Source: Gracilaria vermiculophylla
Lineage: Eukaryota > Rhodophyta > Florideophyceae > Gracilariales > Gracilariaceae
Direction of reading: 5' to 3'
DNA: 16,272 bases
Assembly (NCBI GenBank): GCA_019155205.2
Contig: JAHNZQ020000227.1
Coordinates: 989,001 to 1,005,272, forward strand
Numbering within the stretch: position 1 is the stretch's first letter; every line of letters starts with the position of its first letter. The notes under the pieces were generated by a model that saw only the letters and a list, made by a program, of their open reading frames with translations, searched no databases and had not been told where the DNA came from. Shown here piece by piece: positions 1-9,240 of the stretch. Position numbers and translations under genes: made by a program.

Positions 1-4
1 GTCA

Positions 5-91
5 GGCGACGACGGAAAGGATGATGATGGTTCTGATGATTCTGATGATTCTGATGATGACGATAGCGATGACGACGATGGTAAGAGGGAT
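5..91 (+). repeat. GAT/GAC-rich simple repeat (possible Asp/Ser-rich protein tail)
   Basis: Trinucleotide-rich tract made mostly of GAT, GAC and TCT. In one plus frame, open from the left edge, it encodes an Asp/Ser-rich run that ends at a TGA at 92-94. It could be the acidic C-terminus of a protein lying mostly outside the window. A donor-like GTAAGAG at 81-87 also allows an exon that ends there. Without upstream sequence I cannot tell coding from simple repeat, so I call only the repeat. Confidence 0.55.
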
Positions 92-252
92 TGAAATTTG
101 GCTCTACTACCAAAGATTTGTGCTGGATCTCATTGCTTTGTCTCAGTCTCTTCTTAGATGTGAGAAGAATAAATCAGTCGTTACCCAGATGAAAGGGAAA
201 CGCTTATAACAAGAAATCGGTATGTTTGGCCACTGTGCCTCTCATGCGCGAA

Positions 253-312
253 TGTTTTGATGGCGATTGTTTTGATGGCGATTGTTTCGATCGCGATTGT
301 TTCGATCGCGAT
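253..312. repeat. Minisatellite, four 15-bp units
   Basis: Four tandem copies of a 15-bp unit: two of TGTTTTGATGGCGAT followed by two of TGTTTCGATCGCGAT. The two halves differ by C/T at the sixth base and G/C at the tenth. The unit is a multiple of three and on the plus strand reads as a repeated C-F-D-G/R-D pentapeptide within a 34-codon ORF (ATG 244, TGA 346-348). That ORF is too short to call a gene. Confidence 0.85.
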
Positions 313-676
313 GGTTTCGCTTGTGTCCATCTTCGTCGCTGCCATTGATTGAAGTGCATCTATAGCGTCTGCGGTGGGAGGACTGCATGGCAAAGTTAAG
401 ACTGTAATTATGCGGCTTATGGGTGTGATCGGGGGACTTTTTCTCTGACAAGCACGGCCTTAGCGATGAAAATAAGCGAATCAAGCGTTCTGCGTAAGAC
501 ATTGGCGGCATCGACGGCAATAATAGTGATAATCATAACCAAGACTTCAAGAGACATTGAAAAAAGATACTGTTGTATCGGAAAGACACAACGGAGCCCT
601 GACGCGGAGAAGAGACGAGCGGGGGACGCGAAAGACGGATCGCGAGGGGCAAAGAAGGCGAGAGTACCTCGCCGAC

Positions 677-705
677 TAGGGATCTTCTTAGACGGGAGAT
701 CCCTA
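677..705. repeat. Perfect 9-bp inverted repeat (hairpin)
   Basis: TAGGGATCT at 677-685 is exactly mirrored by AGATCCCTA at 697-705 around an 11-nt loop. It lies in a GC-richer patch with no recognised gene. There is no T-run after it, so nothing supports a terminator. Confidence 0.6.
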
Positions 706-1727
706 TTATCTGTAGAGCCGCCAGCTAGGGTCTTCACGCCCGGAGCTCTAGCGTGAGGCCAGTATTTGAAAATATGTACGTTTCGATTAAACAACTCCTG
801 AAGCTTTACGTACAAATAGCTTAAGCTTTGGAGTAAATGAAACAATAATTTGAATGACAGAACATTTAAAGTTAAATTTCAAACACATCGAGGTTGAACT
901 CAGAATTGTGTGCAATGGAGAATTTCCGCAAGGGCAAATTTTGTGAAAATCTCGAGTACGGGGCCCTCACGAAAGCTTCGCATACGCCAGCTTGTCTGCT
1001 TGCAGAGCTTCACGAGCATCTTCTCATACATGTTCTTAGTGACGTGGGCGTCATGATAATCATTGTCAAGCTTGCTTGAGCATAAGAACATATCTCAGGC
1101 AGCATCACAAACTGAAGACATGAGGCACAGCCGCCGGACAACGAATTTTGGTTGCCACCTCCGACTGATACATGGAAACACACAAAAACCAGAAGACCAG
1201 CTTAACGCAGCACCGGGTACACAAAACAGACGCTCTTGCTTGACCAACGCATTTGATTAGTTCTTTTGCGCACTGTGCTCTAAAAAGACCTTCACACAAC
1301 CAAATTGAGCGAGCTTAAACCGTCAAATGAATAATAGCTCAAAATGTTCTTGCAGTAGGTTTTTTCCACAATCTTTATATACATGAACCACCGGTCTAGC
1401 CAAACCTTTAGATATTAAGGCTAAATATTAATATATTTTACACAAACTGCTCATATGTAATGGCTTGCTGTGTTTCGAGTAGCCAATAATATGGAAACAA
1501 ATAACCCCTACTGGACGTTTTGGTTTTGATAATATATGAAATAGTATATACTAAAAGGTTTGAGATGGACGAGAAAAGCAGAAATAGCAAAGAGTAATTG
1601 AAGTGGAAGCATCTGTGTAGCAAAAAGCTCTAAAGCGCGTACAAAAGACCGATGAAAGTGCTGGTAACGAAAGCCAAAAGTGTGAGATACATTCCAGACA
1701 AAAACGAAAACGATTTTAGATATCTAG

Positions 1728-2565
1728 TGAAGTGCGACGCCCGCTGCGGAAGTTTTTCCTCGGCACTTTGCCGGTACACCGACTTCTGGATAAGCAGTAT
1801 TTTTGAGAACTGTTAATGTCGCCAGGGCGAGTCTCATCCGTTGAAAAAGTGGGTTCCGGGGTAACCGACACGGCTTTTGTCATGCGCCATGGCACGCGCG
1901 TGGCAGCCGCGCGCGAAATGTGCGCCGGTTGGCGCAAGCCTTTCATGCTTAGTTCAGTATTTTTCGCTAGCATATTTATTTAGTTATTTTGGCCATTTCG
2001 GTTCTATAGCTGAAGTACTTTGCGCGACAGCAATTTGGTCGTCGCGCCCAATAAACCGCACCAAGCGGAATCTTTGGTCTCAATTTGCCGTTCACATGGG
2101 TATCTCTCTCTACCATGGAGAACTACGCCGTGGAATACGGAAGTAAACCGCCCATGGCGCCGAGAACCATTGTTTGGAGAATTCTTCCCTTCTTTCAGGT
2201 TCGCACTCGTACGAGGTTATCCCCACCGGATCTCTGTTCTACCTCTTTTGGACTAGGTCTGCCACCCGCTTAATGCGGCTTGATCGATATTCGCACGCCC
2301 CAATATATTACCCGGCCGCGTCGATATAGCCCGACATCCTACAGGTAAATCTCACCGTACTTGTGAGAACTGCCTCAAATACAGGATTTGCCGGATCCCC
2401 GGTTTCTCCACTCGTCTTCTTCCTGCTTCAGTTGCCAAGGCGTGTCCCCGGAGTTACGCCCGGCTCTTGTGCCTCGCCCAAAGACGGCCCTGCTTCCGAA
2501 GTATCTCACGAGAAGGAGGTTCGAACATCCTTCGTGGTCGTCCCCGCTTTGAAGTATTGCATTAA
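1728..2565. repeat. Dispersed repeat R1, copy 1 (solo LTR or short non-autonomous element)
   Basis: This 838-bp block aligns along its whole length with 5077-5959. Shared landmarks include TGAAGTGC at the start, a TTATTTAG motif near 1977, AAACCGCACCAAG near 2050, ATTACCCGGCCGCG near 2307, the tract around GGAGTTACGCCCGGCTC near 2449, and CGAACATCCT plus ATTGCA at the end. It is bracketed by a perfect 6-bp direct repeat ATCTAG (1722-1727 and 2566-2571), which looks like a target-site duplication. No convincing protein is encoded. A start with TG would suit an LTR, but the end is not a clear CA. Short TGCAATGC-like sequences near both ends, in inverted orientation, leave a MITE-like element possible. 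Confidence 0.75.
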
Positions 2566-2571
2566 ATCTAG

Positions 2572-4261
2572 TACTAATGACGGTACATGAACTATTACTA
2601 TCAAGCAAGCAACAAAAAGCCACCCATAAAACTCAAAGCGCGTGAGACGGGAAATGGAACGATTAAACGTACAGCAAAAAGAATCATTACAACGTTTAGA
2701 GCTTGGTTTAAAGCGATCAAAGCTGTAAAAGCGAAATCATATGCAAGCAGCGAAAGAACGTAGATCGTTTCGTATCATAATGGTCCTTTCGAGTCGTATG
2801 CTACAGGAAATAAAACAGGCTCCAGTGTTCCGAAGGCCTTATACTATGAACAGTGCGACGTCCTTACGATAGCCACGTTACTTAGCCCAATTGTAAATTA
2901 CCATAACCGTCCATCATCGGGGAGGTCAATATCTGCTTTTCAATTTCAAAGCTTTGTAAAACCTGGAATCATGATGAAAGAGATCGGAATGAGGGCGTAC
3001 GTTTCTGTTTCTGGAATGATACCCATCTATTAGATGCCAAGAAAGCAATGGGCTTTAGAAAACTATTGCATTACACGCCCTCTGGGAGGTTACTCTGCTG
3101 CTACTATAGTTTTTCCTGGATGTTTTGGTTTTCACCCGTGTATTACTACTCTGTGTATGAGTGTACGGCTACTGCCAGGGAAGGGTCACGCCTCACATAG
3201 ATGGCATGGCCCAGCCTCAGATTGAGGATTGAGTGCACAGTGCACAATAATTGCAGGAATAAGATGGCACAGCCATTTATTATCAAGTTATTTTAATTTA
3301 TGATACCGTACTGTACAGCTTAGTGCTCGAAAGTGCCGGCGCCATCGCCGTCACTCTCAGTAAACATCATCAAGTGTGCTGGCCCTTTGTTTTTTTGCCT
3401 GCGGCGATAACCACTCCTCACCGAGAGATTTCCCATGGCACTTGGTTGCTAGTCTACCCTGTTCGCAAAAGCGCCTATGTTTGGGAGTATTTCTACCAGT
3501 GTCCCTGTGCTTGCCTTATATAAGATAACTGAACGGCTATGCCGGTGACGGCCTTTATGGCATCCCATCGCCCACTAATGTGGTATAGCCACCGCTTTTG
3601 TAGAACACGCGGGCCTATCAGCCCACACTTTTTTTCTTTTTTCACTTTCCAGTAGAATACGCGCAAATCTCATACACCCACCTTGTGGGGATCTGGTGCT
3701 ATGCTTCTTTGGCCTAATGCATAAAAAATCACTTCGTGCCTTACAATCCGACCTAATCGTGCATTCCCCCCCAGATGGCTTTCCTCGTTGGGTAGCCCCT
3801 TGCAGAGGAACATTTTTAACTTTTTCGTGGTGCTTTTCCGCTTGCACGCTATTGCACTACACCATTGTCTCAGATAGAACGCCGTGTCACCACAAAAATA
3901 ATTCGTCAATCCGTTTCAAGACATATATGGTTCCATAGTATTCTCCAGGTCACTTCTACTTAACACCGTCATATCATTTCGATGACCTTTCTGCAATCCA
4001 CAGATATAGAAATATCCGTCCGGCGTCGATTTTTTCATATATTCGAGACAATGTTTGAGAGAGTGACCAGAAAAATAGGTTCTGATATTGTTTGCATCAC
4101 CTACTGTGCGGCATCTTTCATTTTTGATGAACTCAATGAAGCCAGCACATTTCAAAAAAGGAGATCTAAGTCTCATTATTTGCATTAGAATACACTTCTG
4201 CATGACATCGCATCAATTCAAATTGAAACGTAGTTACTAGAAACCCTTACTCTTCATTAAT
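2572..4261. other. No gene recognised
   Basis: About 1.7 kb between R1 copy 1 and the solo LTR. ORFs are short on both strands. The most continuous reading is a minus-strand frame from 4203 to about 3670, open except for a single TGA at 3916-3918. It has Cys-containing stretches but no recognised domain, and this length is near what chance allows. It could be remnant transposon coding sequence. Confidence 0.4.
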
Positions 4262-4266
4262 AACGC
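4262..4266. repeat. Target-site duplication, left (AACGC)
   Basis: AACGC immediately precedes the solo LTR and is repeated exactly right after it at 4821-4825. A 5-bp duplication is normal for Ty3/gypsy integration. Confidence 0.85.
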
Positions 4267-4820
4267 TGTGGTACTCTCAGCCCTCCTGTCGAGGTCGTAA
4301 AGCACAACGTCCGTTAGGAGTTTTTGTTGACTCCAAAGGCGCGTATTCCTAAAGGTGGTCTCCGGTATCCGCTGTCGCGAGCCGGGGGAATTCTGAAAGG
4401 GATCCGCAAACACCAAGCGGAGGGGGAGGTTCACTGGGCGGACAATGCTCCTACAGGCGCTGCTATGATGCGACCTGGGGATCGGCGGCTTAGAAACCTG
4501 CGTGAATAGACAAGAGACTCCAACCGGAAAATGTAGAAGAAGACTCAAGGGTGCTTGTCTTTACTTCTCCAGAGGTGGAGCTCAACCGGAAGCTTAAATA
4601 TCAAGCCGGGAGCCCGCCTCGGCAGGTCGCACTACTGTGCTAATTACCCGCATAAAATATCTAAAATAAATACTAAATTCTACCGTACCTCAAGGATATT
4701 GTAGCGCACGCGGGCGAGATTATGCACCACGTGGCCCAGCTAATAAATTACGAACCCTCCTTAGGAATATTATACCTTAAGGCCAAACAACCATATTTCC
4801 GTAGGAGCCACTGTACTACA
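4267..4820 (-). mobile_element. Solo LTR of the Ty3/gypsy family (copy of 11803-12357)
   Basis: This 554-bp block is closely similar end to end to the LTR at 11803-12357 and lies in the same orientation. Both begin TGTGGTA and end CACTGTACTACA on the plus strand, so the LTR starts TGTAGTACAG and ends CCACA on the minus strand, with canonical TG...CA ends. Long shared stretches include GGTCTCCGGTATCCGCTGTC and ACCTGGGGATCGGCGGCTTA. No internal element sequence lies next to it, and it has a perfect 5-bp target-site duplication. It is therefore a solo LTR, presumably left by recombination between the two LTRs of a full element. Confidence 0.92.
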
Positions 4821-4825
4821 AACGC
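4821..4825. repeat. Target-site duplication, right (AACGC)
   Basis: Exact match to 4262-4266 on the other side of the solo LTR. Confidence 0.85.
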
Positions 4826-5076
4826 TATGGAGGCCCAGGATATTTTGCTGATGGGCCTGTATCGCACTTGAAACATAGTTTCCATGTCAAACAATGTCTT
4901 TCCGGATGACAGTTTCTTAAATGAAATGCAAGCAGCAGTGACAGCATCACATCAATATCGGTTTTGTGCGGACTGGTTCACATTCCTTGCTAATATCTCA
5001 AAAATTCATCCAATATCGTTCCGCCGAAGCTTGATATCGTGAAAACTTTTCTCTTCTGGAAATGCATCAATGTAAA

Positions 5077-5959
5077 TGAAGTGCAATGCCCTCCAGGGAG
5101 GTTTTACTTGGAACTTTGCCGATTCATCGGATCCCAGTTAGGCCGTATGTATGAAAACGGTTAGTGTCGCAGGCGCAATTCACGTTCGTTTGTACAAACG
5201 ATTCTGGAGAAGCCGACCCGGCACGTTTTGCGCGACGTGGCGCAAGCGCTGGACGGCCTCCCGGCAAGCGCGCCGCAACCGCACGCGGCCCGCTGGCTAC
5301 AGTATTGGTGCCGGATGGCATCTGCTTTGCACGGTGGTGGATTTTAGCATTTTCGATTTTCATTTATTTAGATATTTTGGCTATTTTCGCCTTAGAGCTA
5401 TAGCACTTAGCGCGACGGCACCCCCACCATCGCCCCCAGTAAACCGCACCAAGGGGGATCTTCGGTCTGAACTTGCCACCCACGAGCGTAATTCTCTCCA
5501 CAGTTGGAAAGTACACCGTGAACTACGGAAGTCCGCAGCTTGTGACGCCGTGAACCATTTTCTGGACTATCCTTTCCTTTTTTAAGGTTTGTCCTCATAC
5601 GTGGTTAGCCCCACCGGACCTCCGGTTTCTCCCTTTTTGGACCACGTCATCCACCCGCTAAACGCGGCTTTCCCGATACCCGTGCGGCCTAAGATATTAC
5701 CCGGCCGCGCCGAGATAGCGAGATATATAACAAAGATATCTCACCGATCCCACAGAAACATCCTGAATCATAGGACTTGCGGGATCCCCTGTTTCCCGAT
5801 TTGTCTTACTCCTGCACCCGTTTCGACGGCTTTGCCGCGGAGCTACGCCCGGCTCGTGTGCCTCGCCCGAGGAAGGCTCTACCTCTCAACTACCTTGCGA
5901 GAGGAAGATTTCGAACATCCTCCGTGGTACTTTCTGCTTTTGGTGCATTGCAAAATAAT
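5077..5959. repeat. Dispersed repeat R1, copy 2
   Basis: Second, diverged copy of the R1 repeat in the same orientation as 1728-2565. It shares the start TGAAGTGC, the internal blocks AAACCGCACCAAG near 5442 and ATTACCCGGCCGCG near 5695, and the end around CGAACATCCT. The right edge is uncertain by about 10 bases because both sides are AT-rich. A possible TAAA duplication (5073-5076 and 5960-5963) is weak. A 144-codon plus-strand ORF (5151-5585) lies inside, but it is not preserved in copy 1, so I do not call it a gene. Confidence 0.72.
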
Positions 5960-6328
5960 TAAATTTTTTGTTTTGAATAAGACTTAAGCGAAACGTTATG
6001 ATTGCGTAACCTTTCTGCACTCCTTACACTCAACGCCAGAGTGCTAACATTAGCTGTGGTTTTTCAATGATTTATTTTGCAAGAAGATAATTGTGAATAC
6101 GAGATCGATGACGAGAGCGCGCGGCTCCTATGGAATACAGGGAGAGCTACGCAATAGTGCTACTTTGAGCAGTGCCTCCCTCTAATTAATGCCACCCTCA
6201 GGCGCGTGGCACACGTTCAGGACAGCTATCAAAGCAAAGAAGACCCGCAATCGAGATCGCGAACTTATAGGCCTCTGTCCACAATCCGATAGCATTTCCG
6301 ATCTCAAAACTCCCTACTCGGGTCAAAC

Positions 6329-8048
6329 ATGGTGAACTCTACCTCCAAACCAGTTCAAAGGCGTACTAGCCTCACTCTTGGGCAACAAATTGTGATTTCC
6401 CGTCTACTGAGGCAAGGTCACAATGCCGGCGTTATCATGTCTCGTTTCTCCATTTCACGGCGCGCCGTCACAAACATCAAACGCATAACTGCGGCTTTAG
6501 TTGATCAGAACAATGCAAACTCACTTTCACTACTAACAAAAACAGTGAGATCCCTGCCTTTTTAGATCATAGAAACTACACTTTTCCCATTCATACAGGT
6601 CGCGCGCTGCGCCAAAATTCCTGTCACGCAAGCCATTCTACGGCAACGAGCTCTGCATATTCGAGAAACACTTTTGTCTAGCAGTAGCCATCGACAGAGA
6701 AGCAGCGGCTGCTTCAATTCCGTGCAGCAAACGGATGGGTTTCCAAGTTTTTCAAACGACATGCACTGCGCTTAGTATCTTTATGTGGTGAAGCCGGCAG
6801 CGCTTCCGCGCAGAGCGTTGCGGCGGAAATGAGCACTCTACGAGAACGTTTGAAAGAGTGTGACACGGATTGCATATTCAATGTTGACGAAACTGGTCTT
6901 TTCTATAAGCTCATACCTCGCCGGGCATATCTCCCTACTGTTGAATGCCGTAAGTCGGTTCGTGGTACAAAGGCAATGAAATCAAAAGATCGCATCACGG
7001 CATACGTGTGCACCAATGCTGACGGTTTCACCAAACTTCTGATGGCTGTTACTGGCACGGCCAAGAATTCAAGATGCTTTCGCCTCGGGGTCCCACCTGT
7101 ACCGTATTTACATCAGAAAAACGCATGGTCGGACACTGTTACGTTTTGCAAATGGTTTTTGGATATATTTCTACAGTTTTTGCGAAGGTTCACATCCCGA
7201 AAATGCGTGCTTCTATTGGAGAACTGCGGCCCACATGGAGCAGATATCAAGGATGTTAAACAACAAGTAGAATTGCTGACATTGCTTCCCAACTGTACTT
7301 CAATACATCAACCAATGGATTTGGGAAATATTGCAGCATGGAAGACGAGGTATCGGTCACTTCTTCTTTGTGACATTGTCTCAAATATTGAGACTGGGCA
7401 ATCACGTTGTGAGTCTGCAACGGCAAAGTGGGGAATGCGAGGGCTTGCAGACGGGTATGATCCGGACATGTCAGACGTTTGGTTACTAAGAGCTGAAATC
7501 ATGTTTCGGCTATGAAAATTTCCAGGTGCTGGCGAAAATCTCTTGTTCTCCCTGCGCATTAGGCCGCAGTACTTAACGCAGTCGAAGGAAAAATGTCGCA
7601 GAGCACGAAACAAGCATCTAGTGTTCAGGAGATGGTGAAGGCTTTGAAGAAGCTTTCCATTTTATCCGACGAGAGGGATCCCATTAGGGAGCAATTGGCC
7701 GAAGAAATGAGCATGGAAGATGTTGAGAGGTGGTTAGTAATTGAGGAAGATGACGCCATAAAGGAGGCATTGGTTGAGGATGCTTTATTGATGGCGGCGG
7801 AAGATGTTAACGGTGACGGAGACGGTGTTGTCCACTGTGATAGCGATGAGGACGATGGCGTTGTTGCGGCTCTTCCAGCGGAGAGCAATATTCGATCTCT
7901 TTTCATGGCTTTCAAAGAAGTAGCAGTTAGTTCTGCCGTCGGTGACGCCGTTCTCTACCTACTTAGAACGAAATCCGCTTTTCTGAACGCCAAGCGAAGG
8001 GAGAGAGGGATGGAACTGCGGCAAACACTGATAACAGAGATCTTATGA
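6329..8048 (+). pseudogene. Pogo/Tigger-like (CENP-B/jerky family) transposase, broken
   Basis: DDE transposase that would bind the element's ends in the nucleus and catalyse cut-and-paste transposition. The ATG at 6329 (context AAACATGG) opens a 72-codon first exon with a psq/CENP-B-type helix-turn-helix (SLTLGQQIVISRLL, then VSRRAVTNIK-like SISRRAVTNIK). After a 54-nt intron, exon 2 continues in phase into a Tc5-type HTH (AKIPVTQAILRQRAL, then FRAANGWVSKFFKRH and LCGEAGSA). A DDE_1 domain follows: NVDETGLFYKLIP (first Asp at 6886-6888), SKDRITAYVCTNADG, LLLENCGPH (7219-7221, Glu where the family has Asp) and QPMDLG (third Asp at 7318-7320). It ends with LADGYDP, SRCWRKS and an acidic C-terminus. 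Breaks are a frame change near 6680-6715, another near 7490-7505, and an in-frame TAG at 7560-7562. The family is secure; the copy looks inactive. Confidence 0.9.
6545..6598 (+). other. Probable spliceosomal intron (54 nt, phase 0) in the transposase
   Basis: Begins GTGAGATCC after ACA and ends CCATTCATACAG, with a pyrimidine-rich stretch before the AG. It contains an in-frame TAG that would end the first exon after LPF. Removing exactly these 54 bases joins codon 72 to GTC GCG CGC in phase 0. This runs the first HTH directly into the Tc5-type HTH, as the family requires. This is inferred from sequence only. Confidence 0.75.
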
Positions 8049-8118
8049 ACCTCTTTCTTGCTCGTGCACTCAGTTGTGCCTACTCCGCAATAGTGCCACT
8101 TATTTTCCATTGTCACAG

Positions 8119-9240
8119 GGTAAAAATATTGCGTGTAGTCCCTTGTAGTCGGATCAGAGTGTCATGGAAGTCTAAAGCCTAAAAGGTAGGTTTTTATTCT
8201 TGCATACCATCGGAGAAGAGAGCTTCTAAATATGGAATTAGAGTAAGGCTGGAAGAGATGTTCCAGATTGCGTGGGTAACATTTTTTTCACATTTTTCGT
8301 GCAAAATGGGAGTTTATGTAGTAGGAGAGTAGGCTATCGGAAACAAGTACGAGATTTTGTTTGCGCATTTGCTTTAATAGTAAGAGATCGTGAGTTCTTT
8401 TTTCGCCAAATTAAACTTGAGTTCAAGAGTTTTGAAAGAATCTCAACTAATTTTGAAATGCTTCATTATAAAGAACGCTCTGGAACCCATTGAGACAGAA
8501 GACAGAATAAGGTCATACCCATCAAAGAGGTGGTTTGGGAAATTATCTAGTGGTATTTATCATGGAAAAAGAAGCTGATATAATCAGTCCCCGTCTAAAG
8601 AACTTTGCGCATTGGCCCATTCTTTCTCATGAAATACCATTCCAATCCGGCTAAAGCGAAAGCTTGAGGGAGTTTTGTAATCCGTGCACACTCTTTGTTA
8701 AAGTTATTAATCTGAAGTTTGTGTTTTACAGCGAGTGGCCCATGCGGAACCAGTTGGTATGCACAGAAAGGCGAAAGTTCTAGGCAGCACAAAAGCAGCT
8801 CAATCTAAAAGGAGAGACCAAATGGTATGCGGGATGATAACGATAACAACGGAGTGGTTATATGCTCAAAAAGAACGGCGGGTTTACCGCAGCCAATTGG
8901 TAGTAGCGGATGCAGGACTTGCCTGGCTGTGTGGCCTTTGGGTAAAGCTGGGTAATCTATTGGTTGATTCTGAAGCCCCCATGGGTCTAGAACTTATCCG
9001 AAGCTGCTCACCTGTACTTATTAGTGGGAAAATAGCTCAAGCACCTCTCAATGTATAGTGCGGAGCTACAAATTCCCGCTAACCGTCCACGTGGCAATTA
9101 TGCAAGCGATGGTGGCTCCCGGCACGCTGCTCACTGTGGTACGCCAGTATCGATTAATTTATACCTCTACTACTAAGACTGGGTAATAAAACCAGGGCTT
9201 GAATTTCAATAGCTACAGTGGATGCCATACCAATTGGTAG
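8119..9240. other. No gene recognised
   Basis: AT-rich sequence with short ORFs only. A plus frame at 8711-9058 is open for about 115 codons and follows an acceptor-like TTTGTGTTTTACAG, but its product resembles nothing I know and it has no supporting partner exon. The 12-mer CCAATTGGTAGT occurs twice (8893-8904, 9230-9241). Confidence 0.4.

Larger units (their letters stand above)
95..1721. other. No gene recognised
   Basis: About 1.6 kb with only short overlapping ORFs on both strands. The longest is about 142 codons on the minus strand (417-845) and has no motif I recognise. It contains a 15-bp minisatellite and a short perfect inverted repeat, listed separately. From about 1320 to 1620 the sequence is AT-rich with no evident function. 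Confidence 0.5.
6170..8118 (+). mobile_element. Degenerate pogo/Tigger-like DNA transposon (boundaries approximate)
   Basis: Body of a Tc1/mariner-superfamily element defined by its transposase pseudogene. Proposed ends come from a weak inverted pair: CAGTG...AATTAATGCCACCC at 6170-6197 against the reverse complement of 8091-8118 (CTGTG...AAATAAGTGGCACTA). By eye this matches at 14 of 28 positions and is strongest in the CAGTG/CTGTG start and the AATnAnTGnCAC core. No TA target duplication is visible at these exact edges, so the true termini may differ. A 14-bp sequence, GCAATAGTGCYACT, also occurs in direct orientation at 6151-6164 and 8087-8100. Confidence 0.5.

Noticed and set aside
5151..5585. 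144-codon plus-strand ORF
   Set aside because: It sits inside repeat R1 copy 2, and the frame is not maintained in copy 1.
7457..7523. A second intron in the transposase (GTATGA...TACTAAG...TTTCCAG)
   Set aside because: The sequence inside encodes the expected GYDPDMSDVWLL motif, so it is coding. A frame change is the simpler explanation.
8711..9058. Possible exon after an acceptor-like TTTTACAG
   Set aside because: No upstream exon, no recognised protein similarity, and the length is unremarkable.
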